Made by a program: the position numbers and the translations under genes
Shown: piece by piece, positions 1 to 15,300 of the stretch
Layout: each line of letters begins with the position of its first letter
Position numbering within the stretch: the stretch's first letter is position 1
The notes under the pieces: model-generated
Database searches by the model: none
The model's input: the letters and a program-made list of their open reading frames with translations, nothing else
What the model was told of the DNA's origin: nothing
Origin: Miscanthus floridulus
Lineage: Eukaryota; Streptophyta; Magnoliopsida; Poales; Poaceae
Direction of reading: 5' to 3'
Assembly (NCBI RefSeq): GCF_019320115.1
Contig: NC_089593.1
Location: forward strand, 37,728,474-37,792,473
DNA: 64,000 bases

Positions 1-209
1 AATGATTATACAGTGACATCATATATTTCAAGAAGCATTCATCCCTCTAATGCTACTTGGTTCATAGTCATTCTACAACCCTACAACATGTTACCTACTC
101 TCCTTAGTGGCAATGTCCTAGAACAACATCAATGATTAATTGTTCTCTCTTTTTCATGTATATTAAGTGGGCGATAAACAGAAAAGAAAGAGCCAAAAGA
201 TGCCTTAAC

Positions 210-3035
<2,826 letters not shown>

Positions 3036-3488
3036 TTACACGTTTCTTCCTCCCTGCGGCGGCGCAACCAAAAACATCAAGGCCCGTCCGTCCCAGTCCT
3101 AGAACCTCAAGAATACGAGAAAGAAATGCAGCAGAATCACGGGAGGCGGGGTGAAGAGCACAAACCCGAGAGAAGACAGATCGAGGGATCGAGATGCGAG
3201 TGCCGGACCGCGCACCGGAGCGGAGCGGCGCAGGCAGCAGGGGAGAGGAGACAGGGGAGTGGAGCCTGCCTGAGCGGGGGATGACAGCGACGGGAGGACT
3301 TGAGGAAAATATAGGCTGGCTGATTAAGCTGAGCTCTAATGGGCTGTATGGACACAGGCCGAAAATGCTGTGGGCCGGACGGTCGCAGGCTCAGCCCAGC
3401 ACACACGAGCGCCGGCCAGGCACGCACGGGCACGGCACACCCCACACTCGTCGTGCAGCTCTCGTCCATCCAAACCCTTTCGCCGGCG
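3036..3488. promoter_or_regulatory. Shared upstream region between divergent kdsA and F-box gene
   Basis: This 453-bp interval lies between the kdsA start codon (minus strand) and the F-box start codon (plus strand), so it must hold both 5' UTRs and probably both promoters. It is GC-rich and purine-rich near 3120-3260. I see no clear TATA box. ORFs read through it on both strands are GC-driven and not supported as genes. Confidence 0.5.
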
Positions 3489-4670
3489 ATGGCGCAGATC
3501 CTCCCCGGGCCCGGAGCCCGGGCGCCGCCACCGCTCCCCGACCACCTTGTCGAGGAGATTCTCGTCCGGGTCGCCTCCCCCGCCGACCTTGTCCGCGCCT
3601 CCGCAGCGTGCGACTCCTTCCGCCGCCTCATTCCTCCGCCGCTACCGCTCCCTCCACCCGCCGCTCCTCCTCGGTATCCTCACGGCCCGAAGATTCCTGC
3701 CCGCCGAAGCTCGCCACCCCAACGCGCACGCCCTCGTCCGCGCCGCCGACTTCTCCTTGGCCTACCTCCCTCCGTGCCAACGAACCGGCTGGATTTACTC
3801 CGATGCCCGCGACGGCCGGGTTCTCCTGATACGCTATGAGGAGCGTGCGGGCGGGCATATCCTCCCGGAACTCGCCGTATGCGACCCCTTGACGCGGGGG
3901 TGCACGCCGCTGCCTACCATACCAGAAAGCCTAGTAGCCTCCGTCCTTGGTCCGGCCCGGGGCGAGCACATCGGAAATTTCATCGCTTTCTTTGTCCCCG
4001 CAGCAGACTAAGAGGAGGAACAATTCAGGGTGGTTGCCTGGACGTACTGTGATGCACTGGCTGTGGCATTTGTCTACTCTTCGCTTTCTGGCACCTGGTC
4101 CGATGGCATTTCTATCGGTTCGGATGCGCCAGGCTTCCACGTTCAACAACAATTCACAACACCCGTGGATCTGTGGCCCAGTTATGCGTATGGTTGCTTC
4201 TACTGGAAACTGCAATCTTGCAACAAGTTGCTCAAGCTCGACATTAACAGGATGGAATTCTCGGTTGTTGGCCTCCCACCTTACCATGAAGATCGGTGTG
4301 TTATTGTTGTGGAGGCTGGTGAAGGAAGGATTGGGATAATTACTCGTGCCGGTCCAGAATTTCCTGAGCTTCTGCACTCCATTTGGCAAACTGACGCTTG
4401 AAATGACAATGAGCATGCGACGGAGTCTGCAATCCAGCTTCCCTCTGATTATTACTGCTATTTTGTTTTGGTGTGGCAGAAGGATATATAATCATAGCAG
4501 GCTTCGAGAAAGCCAGTGCTAGAAGTTTAGCGTTTTTCTCGCTTAATATCAAGACATTGGAGATTGTGAGGGTCTGTTCTGTTGAAATTGACCATGAAAT
4601 TGACCACTACAGTTACACTCCGTTTCTGTACTTTGGGTACCCACCATTCTTATCACCGAGAAGGATATGA
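3489..4670 (+). pseudogene. F-box protein pseudogene
   Basis: ATG at 3489 opens a typical grass F-box domain: PLPDHLVEEILVRV followed by ASAACDSFRR. F-box proteins are substrate adaptors of SCF ubiquitin ligases. The frame is then lost near 3625-3640. The continuation (FLRRYRSLHPP, GRVLLIRYEE, LAVCDPLTRGC) reads in another frame to a TAA at 4009-4011. The same frame resumes directly with FRVVAWTYCDALAVAFVYSS and runs to a TGA at 4399-4401. After a further frame change near 4465 the last block (AEGYIIIAGFEK, FSLNIKTLEIVRVC) ends with YPPFLSPRRI and a TGA at 4668-4670. Two stops plus two frameshifts in about 1.2 kb argue for a decayed single-exon gene. Unrecognised introns or assembly errors are the alternative, since the protein-like signal remains strong throughout. 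Confidence 0.8.
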
Positions 4671-4736
4671 AGCTGTAAGTCTTTTATCATAATTTCGACT
4701 GCCCTTTTGCATTCTTCTTTAAGGCACTGTCACTTA

Positions 4737-4867
4737 CTCCCTCTGTTCCAAATATATGCAGCTTTTCTAGTAAAAGCTATGCATTAGACATAGTGCATAT
4801 CTAGATGCATAACAAAAGTTATGTACCTAGAAAAGCCTAAACTAATTATAATTTGGAATGGAGGGAG
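4737..4867. mobile_element. Stowaway-type MITE (Tc1/mariner), 131 bp
   Basis: The element begins CTCCCTCTGTTCCAAAT and ends with the near-perfect inverse (ATTTGGAATGGAGGGAG), 15 of 17 bases matching. It is flanked by the dinucleotide TA at 4735-4736 and 4868-4869. These termini and the TA target are the hallmark of grass Stowaway MITEs. It has no coding capacity. It lies just downstream of the F-box pseudogene. Confidence 0.93.
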
Positions 4868-4869
4868 TA

Positions 4870-5563
4870 CATGCCATAGGACTATGATTATTTTTGTTGT
4901 GTTCTTGTTTTGCCTATACACACTGTCATGTGTACCATGGATTGCAGTTGCATCAAAATCTTCTCTAGGACCTTGTGGTCACCGTGTAGTGTGTGTGCTA
5001 TTTGCCTCCTGCCAAGGTATAGACTATTAGGTTATTCTTGTTTGTATTTTCACATGGTTTCATGTATTCTGCTATCATGGAAACAAGCCTATCCAGAAGA
5101 CATCCACAATTGTGTGTGTGTGTGTGTTTTCAACAATGAGTGCCACATCAATGGGACCTTGTACTATCACATGTGTCATGGAAGATGGAACATACCTCTA
5201 TTCTCAATAAATTGAAAAAAATGATTTCTCCACAAGCTGTTGGACATGGGCAAGAAGCATAAATTTTACTTCTCATTTACCCTTATTGATTCTTTCACAA
5301 CTGTAATTGCATTCGTTATTGTCTGGTTGGGTAGTGATCAGTTCCTTCATCGATTATCTTTCCAAGCTTAGTTTCCTAAACATTGACTAAAGCATCATTA
5401 CGACTTTATGACATTTTTGGCATGCGTGGAGATTCACATTTTTGGCTTGCCAGCTTGCGTTATAGTGGCTCATTCAGTATATTGTGATCTCTAAGAGTAT
5501 GTGAACGAGTTTTAGTGATGTTTTCTTCAACATTTTACTTTTTAAATTAACAAATATCATTTT
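4870..5563. other. Intergenic, no gene seen
   Basis: AT-rich intergenic sequence between the MITE and the hAT element. The short ORFs lack any recognisable motif. The only notable structure is a TG microsatellite at 5111-5127. Confidence 0.6.
5111..5127. repeat. (TG)n microsatellite, about 8.5 units
   Basis: An uninterrupted TG dinucleotide run in intergenic DNA, useful as a polymorphic marker. No function is inferred. Confidence 0.9.
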
Positions 5564-5571
5564 GAGCTTAC

Positions 5572-6733
5572 CGTAGTTGTTAAGGCGTGGCGTTTTTCTG
5601 GCTCTCGCCACGACGACGCCACGGCTCCGGCGTGTATGGCGTCCGCCATAGCGCCGTGGCGTCCTGTGGCGCCTTTGTGCGCTGTGGCGGGCGCAATAGA
5701 GGGTGAGGGTGAGGGTGAGAGTGAGGCCATGAGGGTACCTGTATAGGCCGAGTGGCCGATTGGAGCCCTCCGAGACCGAGCCCGAGACGCAACCGCAAGC
5801 AGCCCTCCGAGCCGCCGCCGCCGGGACGGTCGCCCTCCGCCCGCCCTTGCCTGGAAATCCGTCCGCTTCGGCCTCCGTCGGCCTCCCCCGCCCTCCGTTG
5901 GCCTCCCCCGCCCTCTGGGGCAAGTTGTGGAGGTGGCGGCGACGCCGGCGAGCTCGCCCCCGGGGCGCGTGATGTCACGGATCCGACGAAGTAGTTGGCA
6001 GAGGAGGGAAGGACGCAAGGGCGTGGAGGAGGGTGGCTGCCTGCGCGCTCGAGGCCGGTGCTGGGAGCGTGGAGGAGGCGCCCGGTGGTGCGGGAGGCGT
6101 AGAGGAGTTGGCCTCTGATGCTCGGCGGTTCTGGGGGCCGCGCCAGCGCGGAGGTGGAGCGAGTGTGTTGCAGCGCGGGCTCGCGACTCTCGTGCGGCGC
6201 GGGGAGGGTAAACTCCACGAGGCGAGCGGCTCTTGCAAAGCGCAAAAGAAAGACACCGGGCAAGGACCTAGGGTTTTGTGGAATAGGGAGCATGGGCCTT
6301 TAGCAGGCCATGGCAAGCAAGGACTTTGGCCTTTTAGTCTAGTAGCGGGCCTTGTACCGGGCTGTGCCGGGCCTCCGTTGAAGAAGATGAGGAAGAGGGA
6401 GAGGAAGAAGAGACCATTTTGGATGATGATGATATAGATGATTTTGGTGAACAACCAATGGATGCTACTGAAGATGGTGGAGAAAACGTGGATGCTTCTA
6501 ACGATCTTGATGAGTTTACATTGCTATTTTGATTTGCTAATATTGTACACTATATCTTTTAAGCTACATTTGCATTACCATTTGTCAATATAATTTCCTA
6601 ATATCCTAGACTATAATGTATGTATTCGCCACGCCGATGTGTGTATGGCGTCGCCACGCCGCGCACTATAGACGCTGTAAAGGTGTGAAGGTGGTGGGTC
6701 GCCGCGCCTTGCCACGCCGCCGTAAAAACTATG
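5572..6733 (+). mobile_element. Non-autonomous hAT transposon, 1162 bp, with 8-bp target duplication
   Basis: The 8-mer GAGCTTAC occurs at 5564-5571 and 6734-6741, directly outside inverted termini CGTAGTTGTTAAGGCG (left) and CATAGTTTTTACGGCG (right, reverse complement); 13 of 16 bases match. An 8-bp duplication is diagnostic of the hAT superfamily. The subterminal zones (5585-5700 and 6620-6720) are rich in short GGCG/CGCC and GTGGCG motifs in both orientations, as expected for transposase binding regions. The 5' half is strongly GC-rich. Only the end of a transposase-like ORF remains, so the element cannot move by itself. Confidence 0.88.
6380..6532 (+). pseudogene. hAT transposase C-terminal remnant
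   Basis: In this frame the sequence encodes an extremely acidic tail (EEDEEEGEEEE, then LDDDDIDDFGEQPMD) ending DLDEFTLLF and a TGA stop at 6530-6532. Acidic C-terminal tails following the dimerisation domain are common in plant hAT transposases. The catalytic core and zinc finger are absent upstream, where the element is GC-rich and does not read as transposase. The assignment rests on position inside a hAT element and on composition, not on a conserved domain. Confidence 0.5.
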
Positions 6734-6741
6734 GAGCTTAC

Positions 6742-9422
6742 AGAAATATGACTTATTGTATGTGCCATAAAAAACTGGCTCAGCCTAAGCATGCCAAACA
6801 GGCCTTTGGTGGTTTTAATGGGCCTAGGGTATTGTTTCTCATGCATGTCCTTGGACTCGTACTTGTTTGCACTCTAGTTATTGTCAATAGTTTACTAATT
6901 CTCGTGCTGTTAATAATATTGTCTTGTGACAGACCACTTCATCCATAAGCGCTAGACTAGAAATTACTTATAAAGGCCAATAGGCAGTAAAGGGTGCACT
7001 TATTAATGATGATTGGCTAACATATAATTAAGCTAACTAGCTTAGATGTTAATTTCTCCAAAAGATTTGTTAAAAGAGGCTGGGCGCTTACATGAGGTTA
7101 ACGAGTGCAACCTCCATCCACCCCTCGCCCCCAAACACACACATACAAAATCATTATTACATTAATCCTAAGTAAATAAGTTTGTAGAGAAGATTGTCAA
7201 CATTTATGACACCAAATAGGTATACTATGAAGATATGTTCCACGGTCAATTGGTATATTTTTGTATAACCTTTGTTCAATGTGTTAAAGAAGACATTAAG
7301 CGTACACTTAGGTATGATTACTTGGAAAATGGAACCCAGTGTGTCGTTTAGGCCCTGTGCGGCAAATTCTAGGTGACGCAGAAACATGAAAAGGCATCTG
7401 CCATGCAGTCTTTTCACAAGCGCGGGCAGGAGCAATTGCGTGAGTGCAAGGGGAATATGAAACTCCATATAGCTCCTAGAATCCGCGCGCTCACGGCCAT
7501 CCTGCCTACTGTTTAGGTACGGCTTTCCAATCATTGAGCATGTGGGAGCAAGAAAACAAAGCACGAGGGGATATGTTGCTGGGTGGTGGATAGGGATTGC
7601 AAGTTTATAACCTGAGCCCCTCATGTGCTTGCGTTGCGCCGCCGCTGTCATTTCCTCCTTGCATCACCGCCGGAGAGGGAAGTGAGCTCGATCTCTTCTG
7701 TCTCCACATCACGTGTGGCCTCCTCTCCACCCCTCCCTTCTCGTGTCGCCACTGGAGCAGCCTTGGTCCTCTACCTGCCAAACTGCCAACCGACATGGAC
7801 GTGCGACCTCTGTCTGCCTGCCAGCAGGATCCCCCTGCCTCTGTCAACTCCTCGGCTTGTCATCCTCCCAGACCCCGTGCTTCTCAGCTCAGACCCCAGG
7901 CTCATGTTACTGCCGCACTTATCTGCAAGTGCTGTATGCAAGTCTGAATGATTGAAATCAAATTGCCCCTGATGTCTGAATGTTTTCTATCTTCCTGTGG
8001 AATTGAATCTGGGCATTGATGTGTTGCATTTTTTTTGTTAGTTTCTGATTAGTGGGTGTGTCACTTGTGTGCTAGTACCTAGTAGCGCCTTTTATTGTTA
8101 TGAACCTTTGCATTCTTTCAGCCCTGAATCTGCAACTCATGACAACTGTACATGCTTTGAGCCTGGGTCGTCGATTTCAAAATGAACAATGAGTATGAAC
8201 CTGTTAATGTGAGCAGAGCAATCCTACTAATGCTCTCAACATTTAGACTTCTGTCCTTTACATTAATTTCAGAATTAAGTCTGAACCTGATAATGATTTT
8301 TTTTTTTAAAAAATGCACAAACGCTCATTCACGTTTAATCTGTGTTTGATGCCTTTTGGAACTTAGTTTTTCAGGGAACATTCATCATATTACACATATT
8401 TATTTCTTTTGTGTCGTCGTAGATATTTGGGGTTACAACTAAGGTAGCTTATGTTGAAAAGAACAGCATTATTTCATTCTTTTTTTGACATCATATAGTT
8501 GTATCGTTTTTTATTCTTATAACTCAAGGACCAGAGAATGGTGCATGACTGCATATTGTTAGGGTTGGCTGCAAGTAAATTTGTTGTCATTTTCTTTATT
8601 ATTCTCCAATCTTTCATGCAAATTAATGATTTCAATGTATGGAGTCTGCTCCAAGTCAGTGAAAAAAGTATTTTGATGCTCCTTCCATTTTGATACTCTT
8701 TGGCAATGAGGCTGAACTTATGCACTTCAGATTTACTCACCTAAGTCCTCTTAAAAAACATTTACACACCTAGATTATCAAAACTGTCGGAACTGGGAAG
8801 TAATGGTTGCATTGCATCTGCAATGTTTTTTTGCCCCTTGCATGACTAAAATTACAATCAAGGTGGTGCCTTCTTCAGTGTCATGGTGATGTAGAGATAG
8901 GAGATGATGGCAATGGCGATGCTGCTTGTGTTCTACTAGGTTCTTTCGGCAGTCGTTCATCTTTTTATATCCTCTGCAACTCTCGTTATCATTGGGTCTG
9001 GTCTAGTTATAAAACTTAGTTGGTCTATGCGTTCAAGACTTCAAGTACTAATGTTGTTGGAACACTTACTTAACTCCATATATCGAGTATCAGATTTGTC
9101 TGGTTGTTTTGGAGAACTAGGACAACGTGATAATGACAATAGAAGGCAGATCTATGTCGCACTGAATGGCTATGTATGCTATTTCTGTAGCTGATTGAAA
9201 TGTCGAAGATATCTGTGGCAATCAGATGCACATTAGTGGTTGTAAGAAGGGTGTATCGCACCGATTCACTAAACACAAGCTAGTACAATGGTATTAAAAA
9301 TTCTTGAGTTCAGGATCACATTAGACAGGCAGCCATACCAAATGTGACTTGAAACTGCTGCTTTTCAGTGCTCCAGTTTCATAACATGACGATAGAACTT
9401 TGGATCAGTCTCATACGCCGCG
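6742..9422. other. Intergenic, no supportable gene
   Basis: A 2.7-kb gap between the hAT element and the first LTR. A GC-richer island at about 7590-7960 has overlapping ORFs on both strands, but none carries a recognisable domain. The longest ORF (7157-7651, minus, 164 codons) has no family motif. The rest is AT-rich, consistent with ordinary intergenic DNA. Confidence 0.55.
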
Positions 9423-12322
9423 TGTAACACCCTGTGTTAAGCATTGCATTTGGCACTTGCATTTTATGAGCATAAGCATCATCCAAGCATTTATGAGCAT
9501 GAGCATATGAAATCTCATCTTATTTTTACATATTATCACATGTGATGTTGATTATATACATGTATATGCTTGTGATCATGCATTACATTTGGCATTTGCA
9601 TTTCATGAGCACAAGCATCATCCAAGCATTCATGAGCATGAGCATATGAAATCTCGTCTTATTTTTACATATTATCACATGTGATGTTGATTATATACAT
9701 GTAAATGCTTGTGGTCATGTGTGACCAATGCAAGAGATGGTTGTGAGGTAAAAAAAAACACCTTAGACACATCTAGGATGGAAAATGGAACAATGTTTGT
9801 ATTCATGACATGGATCAATTTTGCTTCTAAGTACTAGTTTACTCAAAACTTTATTTTTGAGGATACTACTTTGACTAGACTTGAACTATAGCATGGAGTG
9901 TTTGCATGGCAGTGCACCCTTAATAAAAGTTGTAGCTCTTGACATGGGTAACAAACTTTATTTAAGGGTCATGAGCTAATTCAGTGTCTAACGTGGTCAA
10001 ATAGGGCCCACAAGAAGCCATAGTATGCTGTTTTCAGGACTTAGAAATTTTGTTAAGTCAAAAAGCTGTTTACAGTTTCAAAGTAGCCCACTTTGGAGCT
10101 TTCTAAATTTAAAACCATGGCGAATTTGACAAAACTTTCTAAAGCAAAGTTGTAGATCTCGTGTAGCTCTACATTTTATATCAATGAAGTTTTCACAAAC
10201 TCGCCATGGATTAGGAGGTAATTAGGCGCAAAGTTGCTCCGTCAGTCGGTCTGATGGCCGGTTTGAACCGGCCACCGCGCGCGTCGTCGTGGCCGACCAC
10301 GCTAGGGTTCGCCCGCCGCGTGGCGCCGTGCGCTTGCCGTTGCCCATGTGTCGCCGTGTCAAGAGGGAGAGTGACCCAGCTGCTCCTCATTCACACTCAC
10401 TCGCGCCCTCACTCTCTTCCTCTCGCTCACACTGCTAGAGCGTACCACCGCACCTGCCGTTGCCACCGCGTGCCTCTGCCGTGCTTGCACGTCGTCCACG
10501 CCGCACTACCAACCAATCCATCTCACCCATAGCTTTGCCACCATCTCCTCTACCTCCTTGACCCGCCATTGTAGTCGTTCGAGTCTAGGTGAGGCCACAT
10601 TGCATGTCGCCGTCTCCGCCATGGCCGCGGTGTGCCATCGAGCTCGAGCTCGCCCGTGGCCAGTCATCTCCACTGCTCCTCCTACCTTCCTCTCATTTGG
10701 TCTGTCGTCGCCATAGGGTCTAGATGCTAAGGTCGAAGTCGATTTAACCGCTACCGCCGTCATCACACAGGAACGCATGACCGCGCCGTGCGCGTCCGCC
10801 ATGGCCGCGAGCACGAGCTCACCGCGGCCAACCCCAACCGATCACCCTTAGCTCCCTCTAGTGACCTTTACCGTGTCACCTAGAGCTTTAGCACTTTCCC
10901 CAAAGACGAAGACCTGCCTTCGATCGTTGTCTCGTCGGAACAGCGACGCCACCGTCGTGCTCTGTGCGTCGCTGCACCGTCATGCACGTGGCTAGAGCAC
11001 ACCATCGCTTCACTGTGCCCTAGACCTAACCCTAGAGGTCTGCTAGGACTCCCTGATGCTGTAGCGTTGCTTGCCTAGTCGTGTCGTTGCCGGAGACGAC
11101 GGTCCCGCCGCCGAGCACCTCCGTCGTGCCACCATTGCCACCGACGAGGTAGCTTCGGTGATCCGCCGGGCCAACCAAGCATACTAGTCGATGCGCGAGG
11201 GTGTGGGGACCACAACGCCGGTGACCTCGCCGTCAGCGAGTTTGTCGTCGGTCAACCGCGTGCTATGCTCTGTGTGTCTGTTGGGTGGGGTCGATTTGAC
11301 TGCGGGACCCGCGCGTCAGTCACTATGGGTGCACTGGACCGGGTGTACGTAGCGTATTTAGGGTTTTTGAATTTTTTCTTTATTTATATTCACATATTTG
11401 TAGCAAACTTGCAAAAATCATATCTAGAGCTAGGAGTGTCCAAATTGAGTGAACTAAATTTTGTTAGATTCATCATGAAGTGTACTATTTTATAAAAATA
11501 TGAAACATATTGTTTGGGATATTTTCTAGGGGAATTAAATCAAGCTAGATAAGTGCTTTTAAATTAGTTTCTATCTTGTAAAATGCATAACTTGAGCTAG
11601 AGAGATGCAAAAATTGCGATTCCAATTTTTTTGGTCTTGTGTTGACGTGATCTAGCTAGGAAAAATACTAAACCTACATGAGGCACACTTGAAATATGGT
11701 TTTATTATTTAACCTTGATTAATTGCTAGTTTCTGGTGAAATTAATTAGGGTAAAAATACATAACTTGTGATCATGAAAATTTTTACACAGTATTCTTGT
11801 GCTAGGATAAAAGTAAGAAAAATATGAAATATGTTATTTGACACTTTTAACTAGGCTAGACTATTTTTGCTAAAATAGGCCTATGCAACTGGTCATTTTT
11901 GTAGAGGCCGCTATACTTATCCAAATGGTATGAAATTTGTACAGTAGACTATTGGAGTTATATATAAGCTACTGTAATTTTCTCAGGATTTATTGTGAAC
12001 TCAGAATATTTATTCTTTAAATCACCTTAGTATATAAGGAAATTAATAAATGCATGTAAATAAGTTATTGAGGCTTAACCATGGTATTTTCTATGGTGCT
12101 TTTGATGTATATGATCTATTGATATTAGTAATTGTGCTTAAAATTAATTGGTTATAGGTAGCTAGTTAATTATTGCTCTATAATTCAACTAGAGGGCTAC
12201 ATATGTAGTTTCTGTTGTGGTGACGATTTCGTGGTGATAATGATGTCTTCTGTGAAACTTGTTAATAACAAAGTTGTAGATAACTTATTCATATATATTG
12301 TCCTAAAATTTTACAGTTATAG
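9423..12322 (+). mobile_element. Element E: truncated long LTR (Tekay-like), plus orientation
   Basis: It begins TGTAACACCC, the same terminus as the minus-strand LTR of element A, and is alignable with A's LTR (14386-17155, reverse complement) over its whole 2.9 kb. It stops at 12322, where A's LTR end begins, so A apparently inserted into it and the rest of E lies outside the window. It contains the same GC-rich middle block as A's LTR (10240-11330). ORFs in that block are not supported as genes. A 139-bp tandem duplication near its start is absent from A. Confidence 0.82.
9441..9718 (+). repeat. 139-bp tandem duplication inside LTR E
   Basis: Two adjacent copies (9441-9579 and 9580-9718) share the string of ATGAGCAT and AAGCATCATCC motifs and the block ATTATCACATGTGATG, with few differences. 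The matching part of LTR A (about 16975-17140) has a single copy, so the duplication arose in the E lineage. Confidence 0.85.
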
Positions 12323-15300
12323 TGTGGCAGAACCGACTAATTTATAAGAGCACAAGTATAACAGCAACCACCGCAGCGATCGCACTGTTATACTTGAGCC
12401 CATATAAACCCGGTAGTCCATCGAGTATCACGAAGGATCTTGAATAATCCAACAGTTCACCAAGATTATACATGATTCAGCATACAAGTCACATATTACA
12501 TAAGTTCACCATAGTTCAACATACATTGGAGTACGAAAAGAGTTATTACAATACCAAGTTCAAATACAGTAGTAGCGGAAGCAAAGATAATTTTTAAACT
12601 AACATCTCACACCATTGCTCAAATACTTGTCAGTTTATGATCACATTCCACAGAAGCATCATAGATTAGATATATAGAAGTGTCTTGTCCATGGCCTACT
12701 TCTTATCCACAGCGGGACAAAAGCAGTTCTTACAATATCCATGATAGACCATGTTATCTGCAACAAGTGGGAAATAAACTCTGAGTACAAGAAGGTACTT
12801 AGCTAAATTTATCCGTCATAAACCAAAAATAAAGTGACTTCAAAGATCATACAAGGCTTTATAAGTGGAGCTAGCTTGACAACATTTTGCATAAAAAGCC
12901 ACCAGTTGAGCTATACATTTTATAATTCAGTTCCAAGTTGATTGTAGCTATTCATCTCTATATTAGCATCTAATCTGTGCCAAACATGTGATGTATGATT
13001 ATGTAGCATAACAATAATAACCATAGCCGGTGTAACATTTCCATGTTCATCATAACCATCAAATTCCATAGTTCAATTATTACGATGTTGGGACTAGTCG
13101 AGTTTCTCACTATTCGAGAGAGAACGATTCGAATCGGTTGCAACCAAGTGGGCAGTTATTCCTAACACAAACCCACACTTCCTCCGTTAGGGTCGCGTCG
13201 GGTCACCTTTGGTCATGCATATTTCGCGGGTTCAATCAGCGCCGCAACCTCAGGGACACTATCGGATGCCAGGTCGATCAGAACTCTAACCTGCCCTTGG
13301 CCTCACACCGGCTCCTCGCATATCCTTACTACCTCCAGTGTGCACACTCTAACAGAACGAGGCCCGGCCTAAGTTGAGCTAGTCGGCTTCGCGCTTAGAA
13401 CGAGTTATCCAGCCACCTAAGTGAGAGGCATGCGTTCAATCTTGACAGAAGCTTCAACAACGACATGGTCCTTAATCGACACAGGTGGAATCACATGAGT
13501 CAACCTACACATAGACCCTGTCCGTCCTCCAGTTACATTATCCTATGGTTCTTTTTCTACGATAGCAAATATAGCCAACCATGCTCTGGTATCCACCTAT
13601 ATCTTGCAGGTGACAAGAAATCAACCGATTTCTACCGGTCTAAGCATATATTCGATCCTGGACCTATACAGGGTTAAAGATATATTTCTAGACAAGAAAG
13701 TTATATGCTTCAAGTGTTTTCAATCAACTCCTATAACTTAATGCATCAAACATAAAGGACACAAGTGATATTTATAAAAAACATAGGAGGCTTAGAATGC
13801 TTCGGGGCTTGCTTTTTAGAAAAGAGGTGGGCTTATGATCCGGGCACTCCGGTAACTCTTCTAGGACCTGCTCTTCACCTTCTAGAGCTCCTTGCTGCGG
13901 TGCCTCCTAGTCCTCTTGGTCCACAGCCTCGAATTTTAATAGCGTGATTCCTTCCGACGATCTTATATGCATGAGCGCAAAATAAGATACAATAATGCAT
14001 AGGCAGAGATATGAATGATATGGTACGATGCATAAACATAAATTTCCTTAACAACAAGGTACTAAGGTGATAGCAAGATTAATTGTATTTTATTGAGTAG
14101 GTGCATATCTCTTCTTTAGTAACTAATCAAACATCCATTTAAAGTATTTTTTAGACTGTAAGACAACAACCACTTGTTTTGATATTGACGACAGTTTTAC
14201 ATATTCAAATAATATGATCTTGGACTATTTGGAAAACTTATAAAATTATCTATAACTTTCATATAATCATCATAAGTTGATTTAGTAGTTAGCCAGGTCA
14301 AACAATTCAATCATTCAGATCTGTCTAGAGAATAAGCAACTCTGGTAGCAGACTTGTAGAAGCTATAACTCTCAAACCCTTTAGCCTATAACTATGAAAT
14401 TTTAGGACAATACAGATGAGTAAGTTATTTACAACTTTATTATCAACAACTTTCATAGAAGAGATCATTATCATCATGAAATTGTTACCACAATAGAAAC
14501 TACACATGCAGCCATCTAGCTTAATTATAAAGCAATAATTTACTAGCTGCCTATAACCAAGTAACTTTGAGCATAACTACCAATACCAAAAGACCCTTTG
14601 AGCATAACTACCAATACCAAAAGACCATACGCATTACATGCACTATAGAAAACATCATGGTTAAGCCCAATAACTTATTTACATGCATTTATTAATTTCC
14701 TTATATAATAAGGTGATTTAAAGGGTAAATATTTCTAGTGCTCAATAAATTTTGAGAAAATTACAATAGCCTACACATGACCCCAATAGTCTATTATACA
14801 AATTTTATTTCATTTGGATAAGTATAGTCACCTCTACACAAATGACAGGTTGTATAGGCTTATTTTAGCAAAAATAGTTTAGCCTAGTGAAAAGTGTCAA
14901 CCAACAGATTTCATATTTTTTATACTTTTCTTTCAGCACAAGAACATTGTGTAAAAATTTGCATGATCATAATTTATGTATATCTACCCCAGTTAATTTC
15001 ACCAGAAACTAGCAATTATTCTAGGATAAATAGTAAGACCATATTTCAAGTATGCCAACTGTAGGTTTAGTATTTTTTTCTAGCTAGAGCATGTCAAAAC
15101 AAGATCAACAAAATTGGAATCACATTTTAGCATTTCTCTAGCTCAAGTTATGCATTTTACAAGATAGAAACTAATTTAAAAGCACTTATCTAACTTGATT
15201 TAATCCCCTAGAACAATACTCCAAACAATAGGTTTCATATTTTTATCAAATAATACACTTCATGATGAATCCAACAAAATTATGTTCACTCAATTTGGAC

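Noticed and set aside
3339..3839. Intact F-box protein from the single long ORF
   Set aside because: The F-box signal leaves this frame near 3630 and the rest of the ORF is a compositional artefact.
5580..6293. 237-codon minus-strand ORF inside the hAT element
   Set aside because: Low-complexity Pro/Arg/Ser translation of GC-rich DNA, with overlapping ORFs in most frames.
7157..7651. 164-codon minus-strand ORF as a gene
   Set aside because: No motif, no supporting exon structure, and it is close to the length expected by chance for the region.
10254..10814. ORFs in the GC-rich block of LTR E (and 15402-16493 in LTR A) as host genes
   Set aside because: They lie inside LTRs, occur in both homologous LTRs without a conserved frame, and show no domain.
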